A stretch of 64,000 nucleotides of DNA from Chloropicon primus (taxonomy: Eukaryota > Chlorophyta > Chloropicophyceae > Chloropicales > Chloropicaceae), in contig CP060769.1 of NCBI GenBank assembly GCA_023205875.1, positions 372,001-436,000 of the forward strand, read 5' to 3'. Numbering within the stretch: position 1 is the first letter of the stretch; every line of letters starts with the position of its first letter. Under the pieces are notes generated by a model. It was given only the letters and a program-made list of their open reading frames with translations. It searched no databases and was not told where the DNA came from. Below are positions 20,334 through 29,753 of the stretch, one piece after another. The translations under genes and the position numbers were made by a program.

Positions 20334-21392
20334 TCATCTCCTTGTGGTGTAGCTTTTTGCGAGCTCCACCAGGTGCTCGACCCTCGCCCAGTCCTGCGCG
20401 ACCCTCGCTTCCTTCTCCTGCATGATCTGATTCCTGCGTCCAAGGGTCGAGTCGATGTCCCCGTCCAAGCGCTGGGAGTTCCTCAGTCCGCTGCTCCCCT
20501 CGTCACCCGCCGACCCGAATGACTTCCACCACTGGCTCTGCATGTTCCTCCGGCTTCTGTCCGCCTGCCTGGCGGTCTCAAAGCAAAGCTCGTGCTCCTT
20601 CCTGGCCCTCTCCAGCCTCTTCCCCGTGGGGAGAGGGGGAAGGGAGGAGTAATCGATCTGGGCGCTCGTCGCCACGTCGTCGAGGGTTCTGCTCGTGGCT
20701 TGGGTCTGCACGAGCTGGTTCGACAGCAATGCTGTCTTCTTGGACAGCCTGCTTTTCGCCCGCTGCAAGGCTGCGAACCTCCCCAAGGACTCGTGGCACT
20801 CCTGCATGAGGCGCTTGGAGTTCTCCTCCTGGCCCTTCTCGTACACCTTGTCGTACACTGATGCCCTCTCCGCCATTGCCCTGATCTCATCCAGGAGCTC
20901 CCTCCTCCTGTCCTGAGGCAGAAGGGACCAGTACTGCGTGCAGTTCGTCTGGCTCAGCTGCACGGGGGCGTGAACCTGGAAGTCTGACTCCCAGTCGGAC
21001 GAGGACGCCGACGCGGACGAGGACACCGCCGCCCTCTCCACCAAGCTTGGTCCGTCGTGAGAGGGCTCGCCTGTCCTCCTCCTCCTCCTCCTCCAGGCTT
21101 GCTGGATCACCGTCGCCGCGTGGGCCCTCTTCACCTTCTTGTAGTTCTCGAACAGGTCAGAGTCCAAGTTCTTCAGGTACTTGGCCTCCACCTCCGCCCT
21201 CCGTATCCTCCTCTGCCTCCTGGCGTTCTCCAACGCCCTCTTCGCCGCTCCGTACTCCTTCCTCAGCCTGAACCTCCTCTGAATCACCACGGCGGCCCTC
21301 GCCCTCCGAGCGTTACGCTTCTGCGTCCAAAACATCCGAAACGCAGACTGAACCTTTACAGCTGCTTGGGTCCTCTCCTCCAACCGGTTCAT
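20334..21392 (-). CDS. IQ-motif protein
   Basis: 352 residues from the ATG at 21390-21392 (MNRLEERTQ). The frame is open upstream but low in complexity and without homology. Three IQ-type motifs lie in the first 105 residues: VKVQSAFRMFWTQKR, VVIQRRFRLRKEYG and TVIQQAWRRRRRR. These are calmodulin or EF-hand binding sites. The rest is helical (LLPQDRRRELLDEIRAMAER, LGRFAALQRAKSRLSKK) and contains no motor or kinase domain. The gene converges with the SAP-domain gene, with stops 109 bp apart across a CA repeat. Confidence 0.7.
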   Translation of the reverse strand: MNRLEERTQAAVKVQSAFRMFWTQKRNARRARAAVVIQRRFRLRKEYGAAKRALENARRQRRIRRAEVEAKYLKNLDSDLFENYKKVKRAHAATVIQQAWRRRRRRTGEPSHDGPSLVERAAVSSSASASSSDWESDFQVHAPVQLSQTNCTQYWSLLPQDRRRELLDEIRAMAERASVYDKVYEKGQEENSKRLMQECHESLGRFAALQRAKSRLSKKTALLSNQLVQTQATSRTLDDVATSAQIDYSSLPPLPTGKRLERARKEHELCFETARQADRSRRNMQSQWWKSFGSAGDEGSSGLRNSQRLDGDIDSTLGRRNQIMQEKEARVAQDWARVEHLVELAKSYTTRR

Positions 21393-21786
21393 GGTGGACA
21401 AGAGAGGAGAGAGAGGAGAGAGAGAACGTGTCCCGCTGCTGCTGCCGCCGCTGCTGCTGCTGCTGTTGATGGTGGTGGTGGTAGTCACCGAAAGCCTCGA
21501 TGGTGCTGCCGTGCCGTCCTCCGCTTTGGCCTCTCCTCTGTCCCCCTCTGCCTTGTGTTGTGACACTTTGGAACAAGTTGCTTTTGCTTTCCCAAAGGTC
21601 CTTGGAAGGAAAGAACCTTTCCGTCCAAGTGAGTAACCAATCGAAAGAGGAAGAGAAGACGCTTCGCCTTGCGTTGCCCCTTTCACGAAAGCAGTGACCT
21701 GCCGCTGGTGATGATGAGATGATCCTTGCCGCTTGCCTCGGTCAGACCTCCATCGTATTGTGCCCAATCCTGACTATTTGAAATTT

Positions 21787-21787
<1 letters not shown>

Positions 21788-21853
<66 letters not shown>
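21788..21853. repeat. (GA)n microsatellite
   Basis: About 33 uninterrupted GA units. Confidence 0.97.
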
Positions 21854-21857
<4 letters not shown>

Positions 21858-22126
21858 GATGATGAGATGATGATGGAGGAGGGGAGGAGGGAGGGGGATG
21901 ACTGGCAGGACTGGGATTCTGTCTGCTTGAGGGAGAGGGTGTCATCGGTCGGTGGTGCTTCCCTTGCTTGCAGGGTCCGATGCATAGAGTGCAGGAGGAG
22001 AGAGAGAGAGAGGGAGGAGAGGCTGGGAGTGGGTGATGGTGATTCACCGTTGGCGCTTGGCGTTCCACCTCCATCCGTGACAGAAAAAGAACGAACGAAA
22101 GAAGCAGAGACATAAGGAAGACAACA

Positions 22127-22130
<4 letters not shown>

Positions 22131-22183
<53 letters not shown>
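22131..22183. repeat. (GA)n microsatellite
   Basis: About 26 uninterrupted GA units, followed by GGGA-rich sequence. Confidence 0.97.
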
Positions 22184-22189
<6 letters not shown>

Positions 22190-22326
22190 AGAGGGAGAGG
22201 GAGAGAGGTTGCGGCAATGGCAATGCAGACCTGCTGGTGGTGGTGATGCTTGCTGGCAAGACGAAGAGAAGAAGCGCTCGCTTCCTCGGCCTCGAGCAGG
22301 GAAAATTAACGTAATAAGGCGAAACT

Positions 22327-22353
22327 AGGGTTAGGGTTTTTTTTCCCGCCAAA
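22327..22353. promoter_or_regulatory. Telo-box and E2F site upstream of RBR
   Basis: AGGGTTAGGGTTT (22327-22339, a telo-box AAACCCTAA on the other strand) is followed by TTTCCCGCCAAA at 22342-22353. The latter reads as an E2F/DP consensus on both strands. It lies about 540 bp before the RBR start codon. Telo-boxes next to E2F sites are known from plant S-phase promoters. The word match is exact; function is inferred. Confidence 0.6.
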
Positions 22354-22894
22354 AATGGAAAAAAAAGATTCCTGGAAAATTCCAACATGGGATTTCTACT
22401 CTGTTAACTGCCATTCTTTCAGAGGGGGACGAAGACTCGCGAGGCGACGGAGTTGACCCTTTTGGAAGGTAAGTGAGGTCCCACTGGGTTGATTAAGGGA
22501 CCCGGAAGCGGAACAGATCGGACCGCCTTGTCGCGAGCTTTCGAACGGTGTCTCGGTCGAGGCATGAGACCCACGGGTGAGGATTCTAGGGACTGAAAAG
22601 AAAAAGCTTCTTTCTTGTTTCAATCCCATTCCTCCCATTCAAGGTTTTTTGTGTCCCGTCGTTGGGAGGTGAGTGAGCCGTTTCGGTAACGGGCGAAGCG
22701 GAGCGTTACAAGCGGAACCATCTTCTCTGGATCTTTCCAACGACCTCTCCATCTCGTTCTTGGTTTTCGGAGTCCACAAACTAAAACGGTCGCAAACTCA
22801 TCCTCATCCTCCTCATCCTCAATCCTCATCAAGGAGCAACGAGAGAGAGAGAGAGAGAGAGAGAGCTGGCGTGCGTCGTGGTTGGGCCGAACCG

Positions 22895-25876
22895 ATGATG
22901 GAGGACGGCGGCCTGATGAGGCGTGTGGTCTTGGAGGACCTCGGCCTGCCGGAGACGAACGCCGCGGTCCTCGGTGCGGAGAGGCTGAAGGAGACGTGCC
23001 TCCCCGCGTTGCTCAAGGCCACGGAGGGCGCGGGGGTGAAGGTGGAGAACACGGAGGCGCAGAGGAAGTCGCTAAAGACGTGGATGGCGTGCTTTTTGTA
23101 CATCGCGAAGAGGGTGAGAGTGGGGGGGGAGAAGGGGACGGAGCTGAAGCAGGCGGCGGACGTGGAGAGGAGCTTCACGATAACGCAGCTGCTTCGGGCG
23201 TGCGACGTGTCTTTCGTGGAGTTCGCGAGGGAACTGAGGCACATCATGGCGAGGGCGAAGCCCACGATACTGGCGGAGTGCGCGAGCGCGGGGGACGAGA
23301 ACGAGAGCGAGAACAAGGGAAACCCGGTGGAGATCGCGCTGGAGATGTCCGAGCTTTCCATGGACTTTTGCCACCTCTCGGCCCTCTTCAGCAAGTACAA
23401 GGACAAGTTCCAGGTCCTGTTCACGTCAGAGTCGGAGGCGGCGGCTCCCACGAACTTGTCCCCGGCCAAGGCGACGCCGGGGAACCAGCAGGACGCCGGG
23501 GGGCCAGCGAGCGACTGGGAGAGCGACCCTTGGTTCAAGTTCGGCTGGCTGACCTTCGTGACCTGCAAGGAGGCCCTCCTGCCCAAGTTCCCGGACCTCG
23601 TGAGCTGCGCGTCCCTGCTCGTCTGCGTGATGAACTTCCTCCTGGCGCACGTCCCCCCCAGCAGGATGAGGAAGACCCTGAACGACGCCATCGCGTACCC
23701 GGTGCGGACCGCGACCGGGGCAACCTACACCCTGGGCTGCGTCGCTTTCCTCCTGCACGCGCCCCTCGCGGACGCCCAGAAGATGATGCCGAGGGTGGAC
23801 GACCTCCTGCACGAGCTCCTTTCGAAGGACCCCGTCATCGAGAGGTACGAGGCCATGGTGGATGCCGTGATCATGACGGGCTGCGGCAACTACAAGGGCC
23901 TGCTCGCGGTGGGGGCCGAGGACAGGCAGCTGGAGATCCTGGACAAGGCTTACGACCAAGCGTACCGCCTCGGGGGGGAGCTGGACGCGAGGGACTTCGC
24001 CTCCAGCGCCAAGAACAAGGCCATGGGAAACTCCAGCAAGATGACGCCGAGGTTGAACAAGCGCGGACCGCTCAACACGGCGGGGGGGAGGGGCATCATC
24101 AAGCAAAAGGAGAACCGGAACTGGTCTTACCCCTCCCCTTTCAGGAGGCAGGTCGCCGGGGTCCCCCAGAGCCCGGCCCTGTTTCCGAACCAGGTGACGC
24201 CCTCCACGCCCATTTCGGAGGCCCTCGCGGCCAGCCAGTGGCTCAGGAAGGCGGTCGAGAAGCACATGGAAAGGGACTCCCACTCCGACTCGGACTTGAG
24301 CAGAATCTTCGTGATGTGCAGCGAAAAGTCCTGCAAGGACATCAAGGAGAAGATAGAAAAGTACGTGCAGGATCTGGCGGACAAGATCCTTCCCGCGGTC
24401 GGGTCTCCCCTGGGAAAGAGGAAGGCGAGCAGCACCAACTCGTTCACCTCGGAGGCCGAGAAGAGGAAGAAGGAGGGGATTGCGCTCTACTTTCACATCT
24501 TGGAAGCCATGCTGGTGGCGGAGGAGAAGAGGGCAGGCGGGGACGTGCTCCTCTCCCTGCTCCTCAACAAGGACCTCCACGTTTCCCTCGTGGCCTTTGC
24601 CTTCGAGGTCCTGTCGGACTGCTACAAAATGACTGCATTGAGCTTCCCCACCGTGCTCAACAGGCTCAGCATCTCCGCGTTTGACCTGTGCAAGGTCATC
24701 GAGCCCCTTGTCAGGGCGGAGGTCAACTTGAACCTGCCCAAGGAGGTGAAGAAGCACCTGTACGCCATCGAGGAGACTGGGCTGGAGTCCCTCTCCTGGA
24801 AAAAGGGAAGCCCCTTTTACAAGGAGATGGTCGCTTGCAGGAACAACAACAAGGAGATGGAGGAGGGAGGGAGCTCCGCCTTCCAGAAGGTTCAACCCCT
24901 GCCCAAGGCCTTTGGAAGGCCAGGGGCCATGGACGCGTCCAACTCGCAGGGCAAGCCCTCCTCGTCCTCGGAGAAGACCCTGGGGGAGTTCCTGAGGAAG
25001 GTGCAGAAGCTCGCGACCTTCCGGATGATCGATCTGTGCAACCGACTCGAGAGGGGCCTCAAGTTCAGGAAGGAGGGAGGGGGCCTGGTGGATGCCGGCC
25101 TCATCTTGGGGCAGGCGGTGAGCATCATCGAGTTTGTGATCTACGAGCAGACTCGGCTGATGTACAACCGGCACATCGACCAGATCGTGCTGTGCACGCT
25201 GTACGGGGTGGCGAAGGTGAACTCGTGCATAGTCACTTTTCGGGAGATTGTCCACCACTACAGCAAACAGACCCAGTGCAAGCAGGAGGTTTACAGGGCC
25301 GTTGTCCTGAAGCAGACGTACCCAGACTTGCAGATCGAGGAGACGGGGGACATCATACAGTTCTACAACCGGTGCTTTGTTCCCGTGGTGCAAAACGAGC
25401 TTTTGAACATCGTGTCGAACAGCAAGAGGGAGAGGGAGCCCGAGACCCCATCCCGGAAGCAGGGGGCGACGAGCCCGCCCAGGGGGGAGGACAAGAAGGC
25501 AGCGCTGCGGCAGAGAACGACGAATGGCAAGGGCCAGGCCGGGGGGGAATCGCCCAGAACTCCCGCGAGGATCCACCACAATACGAAGATGAGCAGCCCC
25601 TTGCGGGTTCGGACCTTGCCTGACAGCGCGAGGCAGGAGTACTTGCTGGCGTCCCCGTCCAGCCACTCCCTCTTCACCTTCATCGGCACGCCGCTCGACC
25701 AGAACGAGACGCCGACGAAGCGGTGGGAGGAGATCAACAACAAGCTCAACAGCAGCAGCATGCCGGGGTCTCCTCCGAAGGCCGCGGCGGCAGCCACCGC
25801 CGCCGACGCCGCCGAGAGCAGCCAGCAGCTGGAGACGCAAGTGAGCGGGACGCAGAACAAGCGGGTGCGAGTCTGA
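22895..25876 (+). CDS. RBR: Retinoblastoma-related protein
   Basis: 993 residues, no intron, ATG at 22895. The N-terminal domain (about residues 1-180) carries KTWMACFLYIAKRV and ITQLLRACDVSFVEFARELR; a second block near 210-330 follows. The pocket is present: A box starting near TPSTPISEALAASQWLRKAV (about 430) and B box from about 697 (EFLRKVQKLATFRMIDLCNR). The latter has the signature HIDQIVLCTLYGVAKV and ends near CFVPVVQNELLNI. The C-terminal tail has several S/T-P sites (TPSR, SPRTPAR, SSPLRV, TPTKRW), fitting CDK phosphorylation. RBR binds E2F/DP and blocks S-phase genes until phosphorylated by cyclin-CDK. The upstream E2F site suggests feedback. Confidence 0.93.
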   Translation: MMEDGGLMRRVVLEDLGLPETNAAVLGAERLKETCLPALLKATEGAGVKVENTEAQRKSLKTWMACFLYIAKRVRVGGEKGTELKQAADVERSFTITQLLRACDVSFVEFARELRHIMARAKPTILAECASAGDENESENKGNPVEIALEMSELSMDFCHLSALFSKYKDKFQVLFTSESEAAAPTNLSPAKATPGNQQDAGGPASDWESDPWFKFGWLTFVTCKEALLPKFPDLVSCASLLVCVMNFLLAHVPPSRMRKTLNDAIAYPVRTATGATYTLGCVAFLLHAPLADAQKMMPRVDDLLHELLSKDPVIERYEAMVDAVIMTGCGNYKGLLAVGAEDRQLEILDKAYDQAYRLGGELDARDFASSAKNKAMGNSSKMTPRLNKRGPLNTAGGRGIIKQKENRNWSYPSPFRRQVAGVPQSPALFPNQVTPSTPISEALAASQWLRKAVEKHMERDSHSDSDLSRIFVMCSEKSCKDIKEKIEKYVQDLADKILPAVGSPLGKRKASSTNSFTSEAEKRKKEGIALYFHILEAMLVAEEKRAGGDVLLSLLLNKDLHVSLVAFAFEVLSDCYKMTALSFPTVLNRLSISAFDLCKVIEPLVRAEVNLNLPKEVKKHLYAIEETGLESLSWKKGSPFYKEMVACRNNNKEMEEGGSSAFQKVQPLPKAFGRPGAMDASNSQGKPSSSSEKTLGEFLRKVQKLATFRMIDLCNRLERGLKFRKEGGGLVDAGLILGQAVSIIEFVIYEQTRLMYNRHIDQIVLCTLYGVAKVNSCIVTFREIVHHYSKQTQCKQEVYRAVVLKQTYPDLQIEETGDIIQFYNRCFVPVVQNELLNIVSNSKREREPETPSRKQGATSPPRGEDKKAALRQRTTNGKGQAGGESPRTPARIHHNTKMSSPLRVRTLPDSARQEYLLASPSSHSLFTFIGTPLDQNETPTKRWEEINNKLNSSSMPGSPPKAAAAATAADAAESSQQLETQVSGTQNKRVRV

Positions 25877-26048
25877 GTCCGAGAGAGAGTTGGGTGGTTG
25901 TCTGTCCACCGAAGTTATTATAATCGGACGTGTGTGAACCAGGGGGAGAGAAGAGCTGCTGCTACCATTTTACTGTTGCACAATACATTAACATAGATCA
26001 AAAACCATTTTACATTACTCAAAAACTAGTACTCAAGAAGAGCGACGA

Positions 26049-26558
26049 CTACTGGGGTCCGTCAAGAAGCTTCCTGCCCAGCAGATTCTCGAAATGGGCC
26101 TTGGGCACGTGCTCGTGCCAGGTCTTGGTGGCCGCTCCGGCGACGAGGTCCACACTCGTCTTCTCCACGCCAGTCCCCAAGGCATGGGTGACCTTCCCGG
26201 TAAGGTCGGCGAGGTTGTTGCTGATGCCGAGGTCGAAAAACTTCTGCAGCTTCCTCCTGTCGTTGTTGCTGTCCGCATACCCCTGGAAAATACCACTGCT
26301 GAACGTGTCCGGGCTGATGGGGTCTCCAAGGGCGTGATCGATGCCCTTCCCGGCCACTGCCGCCACGCCAAGCCCAGCGTTCTTCGCGGAGGTCGTGAGA
26401 ACGGCTCCGATGCCACCACCGTTCCCGGTGTTCCCTGGACTTCTGGACTTGATGTCCCTGTAGTCCGCGTGGCCTGGAGGGAAGGAGATGCCCTGACCCA
26501 GCGCTGGCGCCATCAACAGGGCCAACACGAGTGCACTCACGTTCAATCTCATCATCAT
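26049..26558 (-). CDS. Small secreted protein, unknown
   Basis: 169 residues from the first of three tandem ATGs (26556-26558). A clear signal peptide, LNVSALVLALLMAPALG, precedes QGISFPPG. The mature part is Gly/Ala-rich with LTTSAKNAGLGVAAVAGKGI and VDLVAGAATKTWHEHVPKAH. It has no cysteines, so it is unlike most secreted cysteine-rich proteins. No family is recognised. The alanine/glycine helices could be membrane-active or repeat-derived; this is a guess. Confidence 0.6.
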   Translation of the reverse strand: MMMRLNVSALVLALLMAPALGQGISFPPGHADYRDIKSRSPGNTGNGGGIGAVLTTSAKNAGLGVAAVAGKGIDHALGDPISPDTFSSGIFQGYADSNNDRRKLQKFFDLGISNNLADLTGKVTHALGTGVEKTSVDLVAGAATKTWHEHVPKAHFENLLGRKLLDGPQ

Positions 26559-27161
26559 TTCGGGTCCTTTGCTTGCGATTCTCTCTTGTTGTGAAGGTGG
26601 GAATAAAATATAATGGAACTGTGTAACTCGTTCTTCGTCCTTGGGCGACAAGCTTTGGCTTCCAACTGAACTCTGCCGTTACCGACCACGCGCTTCGCCA
26701 ACGTCCGCTCCCTGATCACGAATCAAACTATGCGTGATCACAAATTTTGCCGCTGCCGTGATTACCAAAATGTTTTTCATCCTTTCGAACTTTTGAAAGG
26801 AGAGGGAGGACTTGAGGACGAGGACGAGGACGAGGACGCCAAGGGAAGGGGAAAGCGACCGCACCAGACGAGGATACATCTCACGGGCTTTCGTTTGATA
26901 CCTTGGTCGAAGGATTTGGTGGACGAGAGGTTGGGAAAAACTGCGGTGTTAGGGGGGAGGGAAGTCCAGAGCGAGGGAGCGAAGGAGGTGAGTGTTTCCC
27001 TTCCCTCGACGGCGTGGTGGTCTACCACGGCGTCAGAGCGCCGATCATGAGAACCTTCATCTCAACCTCTTTCGTTTGACCACTCGATCGAGGGAATCGA
27101 CGTCGTGACGAGCATTCGAGAGACTGAAACATCATCAACAACATCATCATCGTCAAGGCCC
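26559..27161 (+). promoter_or_regulatory. EngB upstream region with a repeated 195-bp block
   Basis: No gene is seen. Bases about 26794-26990 match, at roughly 85% by eye and in inverted orientation, the block at 50228-50440 in front of the DDX51-like helicase. At its core (26881-26914) is TCACGGGCTTTCGTTTGATA followed by CCTTGGTCGAAGGAT, the clearest form of the recurrent element. GAG|GTGAGT near 26987 could start a 5'-UTR intron. A further copy of the element (CTCTTTCGTTTGACCACTCG) lies near 27062. Confidence 0.6.
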
Positions 27162-28502
27162 ATGGCGGGGCTCTGGACGGCGCTGGTGGAGGGCACCAGG
27201 TGCGCGAAGGCTCCGTTGGCGTGTCCCCTGGGACGAGGCCAGGGCCTGGCACGGGGGTGTGACCGACTTCGAGGCCTCCGTCGTTTTGCTTTGGTGACGC
27301 ACGCCAGGAGGAGGGAGAGGGAGAAGGTGCCTCCGGAGAGCTTGTTCTCGTCACCGTCACCGCAACAAGGTTGTCCTCCTCATCATCATCCTCGTCACAA
27401 TGCCGCTTCTGGTGCTTCTGGTGCGAGGTCGGTGGCTTCCGTTCCCTCGGACGCGGTGGAGGAGAGCAAGGAGGACGTGAGGGATGCGGGGCGGAGCCGG
27501 TACGACAAGATATCTCGCAGGAGGAGCGAGCACCTGAGGAAGTTTAGGGTAGACACGTACGACTTGCTTGAGCACAAGGGCGGGAGGAATGGGGAGGGGA
27601 AGCCCAAGGGGGTCAGCAACAGGGCTCTGTTTCGCCAGACGCCCGTCGATGCGAACGTGATGGAGAAGATAAAGACTCTCAAGCTCTGCGAAGAAAACCG
27701 GGCGGCGCAGAGGGTCGCCAAGGGCAAGGTGCGGGCATTCAAGAAGGAGGTGAGCCCCAACCACAAGGTCCCCGTCCAGATGCGGTTTTACCCCTTCTTC
27801 GGGGCGTTGGACCCGGAAATCAACAAATTCCTGGGGATCCCGAAGAGGGACAAGCTTCGGCTGGTCACGACGTGCGGCACCGTGAAGCAGGTCGAGGAGG
27901 CCACGGAGGCCAGCCTGATCGCCACGCCCATCGAGGTGGCCTTTGCCGGGAGGTCCAACGTGGGGAAGAGCAGCCTCATCAACGCGCTTAGCCTGGCCAC
28001 TTGCGCCAGGAGCGCGAACGTTCCTGGGTACACCCAGTCCCTTCACTTCTACGCCCTCAGGAAAGACCTCTCCCTCGTGGACATGCCGGGGTACGGTTAC
28101 GCGTCAGCGGGGTACGACCAGGTCGACGACTGGAACGACTTGGTGGACTCGTATTTGGTCTCCAGGGGGAAGAAGAGGCTCCGGAGGGTTTACGTGGTCA
28201 TCGACTCGAGGCATGGGATCAAGCAGAACGACAGGGAGTTTTTGCACATGCTAAGTAAAGCAAAGGTGAAGTTTCAAGTCGTGATGAACAAGACGGATGC
28301 CTGCAAGCCATCCGACCTGGCCAAGCGGTGGTGGCACGTCAACGAGGAGATCAAGAGGCTCCCGAACGCGGTGCACCGGATTCACATGTGCAGCAGCAGG
28401 ACGGGGGCAGGGGTCCAGGAGATCACAAAGGAGCTCTACCACCTCACGAGCCACATCATCGGCACCACGTCGTCCGTGCAGCAGCAGCAGCAGCAGCAGT
28501 AG
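27162..28502 (+). CDS. engB: EngB/YihA-type ribosome-assembly GTPase, organellar
   Basis: 446 residues with the GTPase in the C-terminal half: G1 GRSNVGKSSL (about 263-272), G2 region NVPGYTQSLHFY, G3 DMPGYGYA, G4 NKTD, and G5 near MCSSRTGAG. EngB helps mature the large ribosomal subunit in bacteria and organelles. The N-terminal 245 residues are longer than usual. The first 60 are Arg/Ala/Leu-rich (probable plastid or mitochondrial transit) and the rest is basic and helical. The tail ends in seven glutamines coded by a CAG run. Start 27162 is the first in-frame ATG. Confidence 0.9.
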   Translation: MAGLWTALVEGTRCAKAPLACPLGRGQGLARGCDRLRGLRRFALVTHARRREREKVPPESLFSSPSPQQGCPPHHHPRHNAASGASGARSVASVPSDAVEESKEDVRDAGRSRYDKISRRRSEHLRKFRVDTYDLLEHKGGRNGEGKPKGVSNRALFRQTPVDANVMEKIKTLKLCEENRAAQRVAKGKVRAFKKEVSPNHKVPVQMRFYPFFGALDPEINKFLGIPKRDKLRLVTTCGTVKQVEEATEASLIATPIEVAFAGRSNVGKSSLINALSLATCARSANVPGYTQSLHFYALRKDLSLVDMPGYGYASAGYDQVDDWNDLVDSYLVSRGKKRLRRVYVVIDSRHGIKQNDREFLHMLSKAKVKFQVVMNKTDACKPSDLAKRWWHVNEEIKRLPNAVHRIHMCSSRTGAGVQEITKELYHLTSHIIGTTSSVQQQQQQQ

Positions 28503-28902
28503 CAGGAGAGCCACAGGGGGAGAGAAGGAACCAAACAACCCTTCTTCATTGCATTATTCTTATTCTTATGCATACATCATCACATCATCATCATCATTGT
28601 ATCCCTCCAGCTCCAGACTCTCCTCCTTCTCATCTCCATATTACATCGGACTGGGAAGCGACGAGAGTCGAGTCGAGTGGTCTCCATCCTCTCGCCCGGC
28701 CGGCCGCTGGCAAAAACAAGAACACCACGCGATCGCGATGACGGAGAGGAAGGGCGGAAACGCTTAACGGACGTGCGGGCGTTACGACTTCGCATCCGCA
28801 TCCCTCCATATTACATCAGAAAAAAAAAAACCGTGATCACCAGATCACGGAGTGTCTGAAGGGAGAAGACTGAGACGACGCGCACCGTTCAAAAGAGCGG
28901 AA
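28503..28902. other. Noncoding with a perfect palindrome
   Basis: CCGTGATC-ACCA-GATCACGG at 28831-28850 is a perfect inverted repeat with 8-bp arms, preceded by a run of A. It lies 52 bp before the next start codon. A short direct repeat (CTCCATATTACATC and a variant) occurs near 28635 and 28805. No gene is seen. Confidence 0.6.
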
Positions 28903-29613
28903 ATGAGGCTTGCGACGATGACGAGGACGATGTTGGCCCTAAACCTCCTCCTCCTCCTCCTCTTGGGGGTCGAGGCCGCTTACTACGAGGAGGACCCGAG
29001 AGCGACGCAATGCAGGCAGAGCATCATTGATATGAAGAGTGTTCCAGGCCCCGGCACAGCTTATGCCTTCCCCTCGGAATGCGGCATCGTCCTTCCCTTT
29101 GCCAACCTGTACAACGGGAGAGAGGTCCTCCTCGGCGAGTTCATCGCAAGTTCATGCGGAGAGTGCGCCTCGGCATGCGTGGCCCACAGAAGTGGACGCG
29201 AGTTCTCGATCGGTACGTCTGATCCGTCCCAGCAGGGCAGCTTGGATGCCATCATGGCAGCACGGAACGGAGAGTCTCCATGCACGGACTGGGTTTGGTG
29301 TGACCCTTGGGAGGTCTCTTACCCGGGGGACAACTGCGATGGTGTCACCAACGAGACTGATCCATTCACCGGAAAGTGCGTCGGTCGTTGGCGGGACGGC
29401 AACCTCGAGCCCTTTGCCGGTTATGGCATGGACCTGCTTCTGGAGGGGAGCACTCGGGGTTGTCAGCTCAAGAGTGGGAAGACGATTCCCGCGGGAACTT
29501 GCGCCTTGAAGAGCATCGATTCGGACAAGTGGAAGGACCACGTTTGGAACGCGAGTGAGGACCCGAAGACGGCGCCACTGATGAGCGGTCTGTGTGATTG
29601 GACTCTGGCGTAA
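28903..29613 (+). CDS. Secreted cysteine-rich protein, unknown
   Basis: 236 residues. The signal peptide is MLALNLLLLLLLGVEA within the first 30 residues, then YYEEDPRATQCRQS. About 13 cysteines in the mature part (ASSCGECASACVAH, SPCTDWVWCDPW, NCDGVTNETDP, GKCVGRW, RGCQLKSG, GTCALKS, GLCDW) suggest a disulfide-bonded extracellular or lumenal domain. NET and NAS are possible N-glycosylation sites. No family is recognised. The reading frame ends with a plain stop and no donor site. Confidence 0.7.
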   Translation: MRLATMTRTMLALNLLLLLLLGVEAAYYEEDPRATQCRQSIIDMKSVPGPGTAYAFPSECGIVLPFANLYNGREVLLGEFIASSCGECASACVAHRSGREFSIGTSDPSQQGSLDAIMAARNGESPCTDWVWCDPWEVSYPGDNCDGVTNETDPFTGKCVGRWRDGNLEPFAGYGMDLLLEGSTRGCQLKSGKTIPAGTCALKSIDSDKWKDHVWNASEDPKTAPLMSGLCDWTLA

Positions 29614-29753
29614 GCTCTTACACGGGGCTGCAGGGAGGTCTACTACCAGCTCAAGAGCCGCATCGTTGTCGCACACCACGGTAAAGCGAAACACTGCTTT
29701 CTTTGTTTGTATTCAATCATGGATAACATAGTTCCCTCTCCAAGCGTCCGGCT

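Larger units (their letters stand above)
21393..22894. other. Divergent upstream region of the IQ gene and RBR
   Basis: Mostly low complexity, with two long (GA)n tracts and scattered copies of the recurrent element: one near 21590-21660, others near 22540-22570 and 22725-22750. The telo-box/E2F cluster is listed separately. No gene is seen. Confidence 0.55.

Noticed and set aside
22321-22340. Interstitial telomere
   Set aside because: Only about two repeat units; better read as a telo-box promoter element.
23426-25909. 827-codon open frame antisense to RBR, and a 600-codon one in another sense frame (22882-24684)
   Set aside because: Both are composition-driven shadows; only the 22895-25876 frame has pocket-domain motifs.
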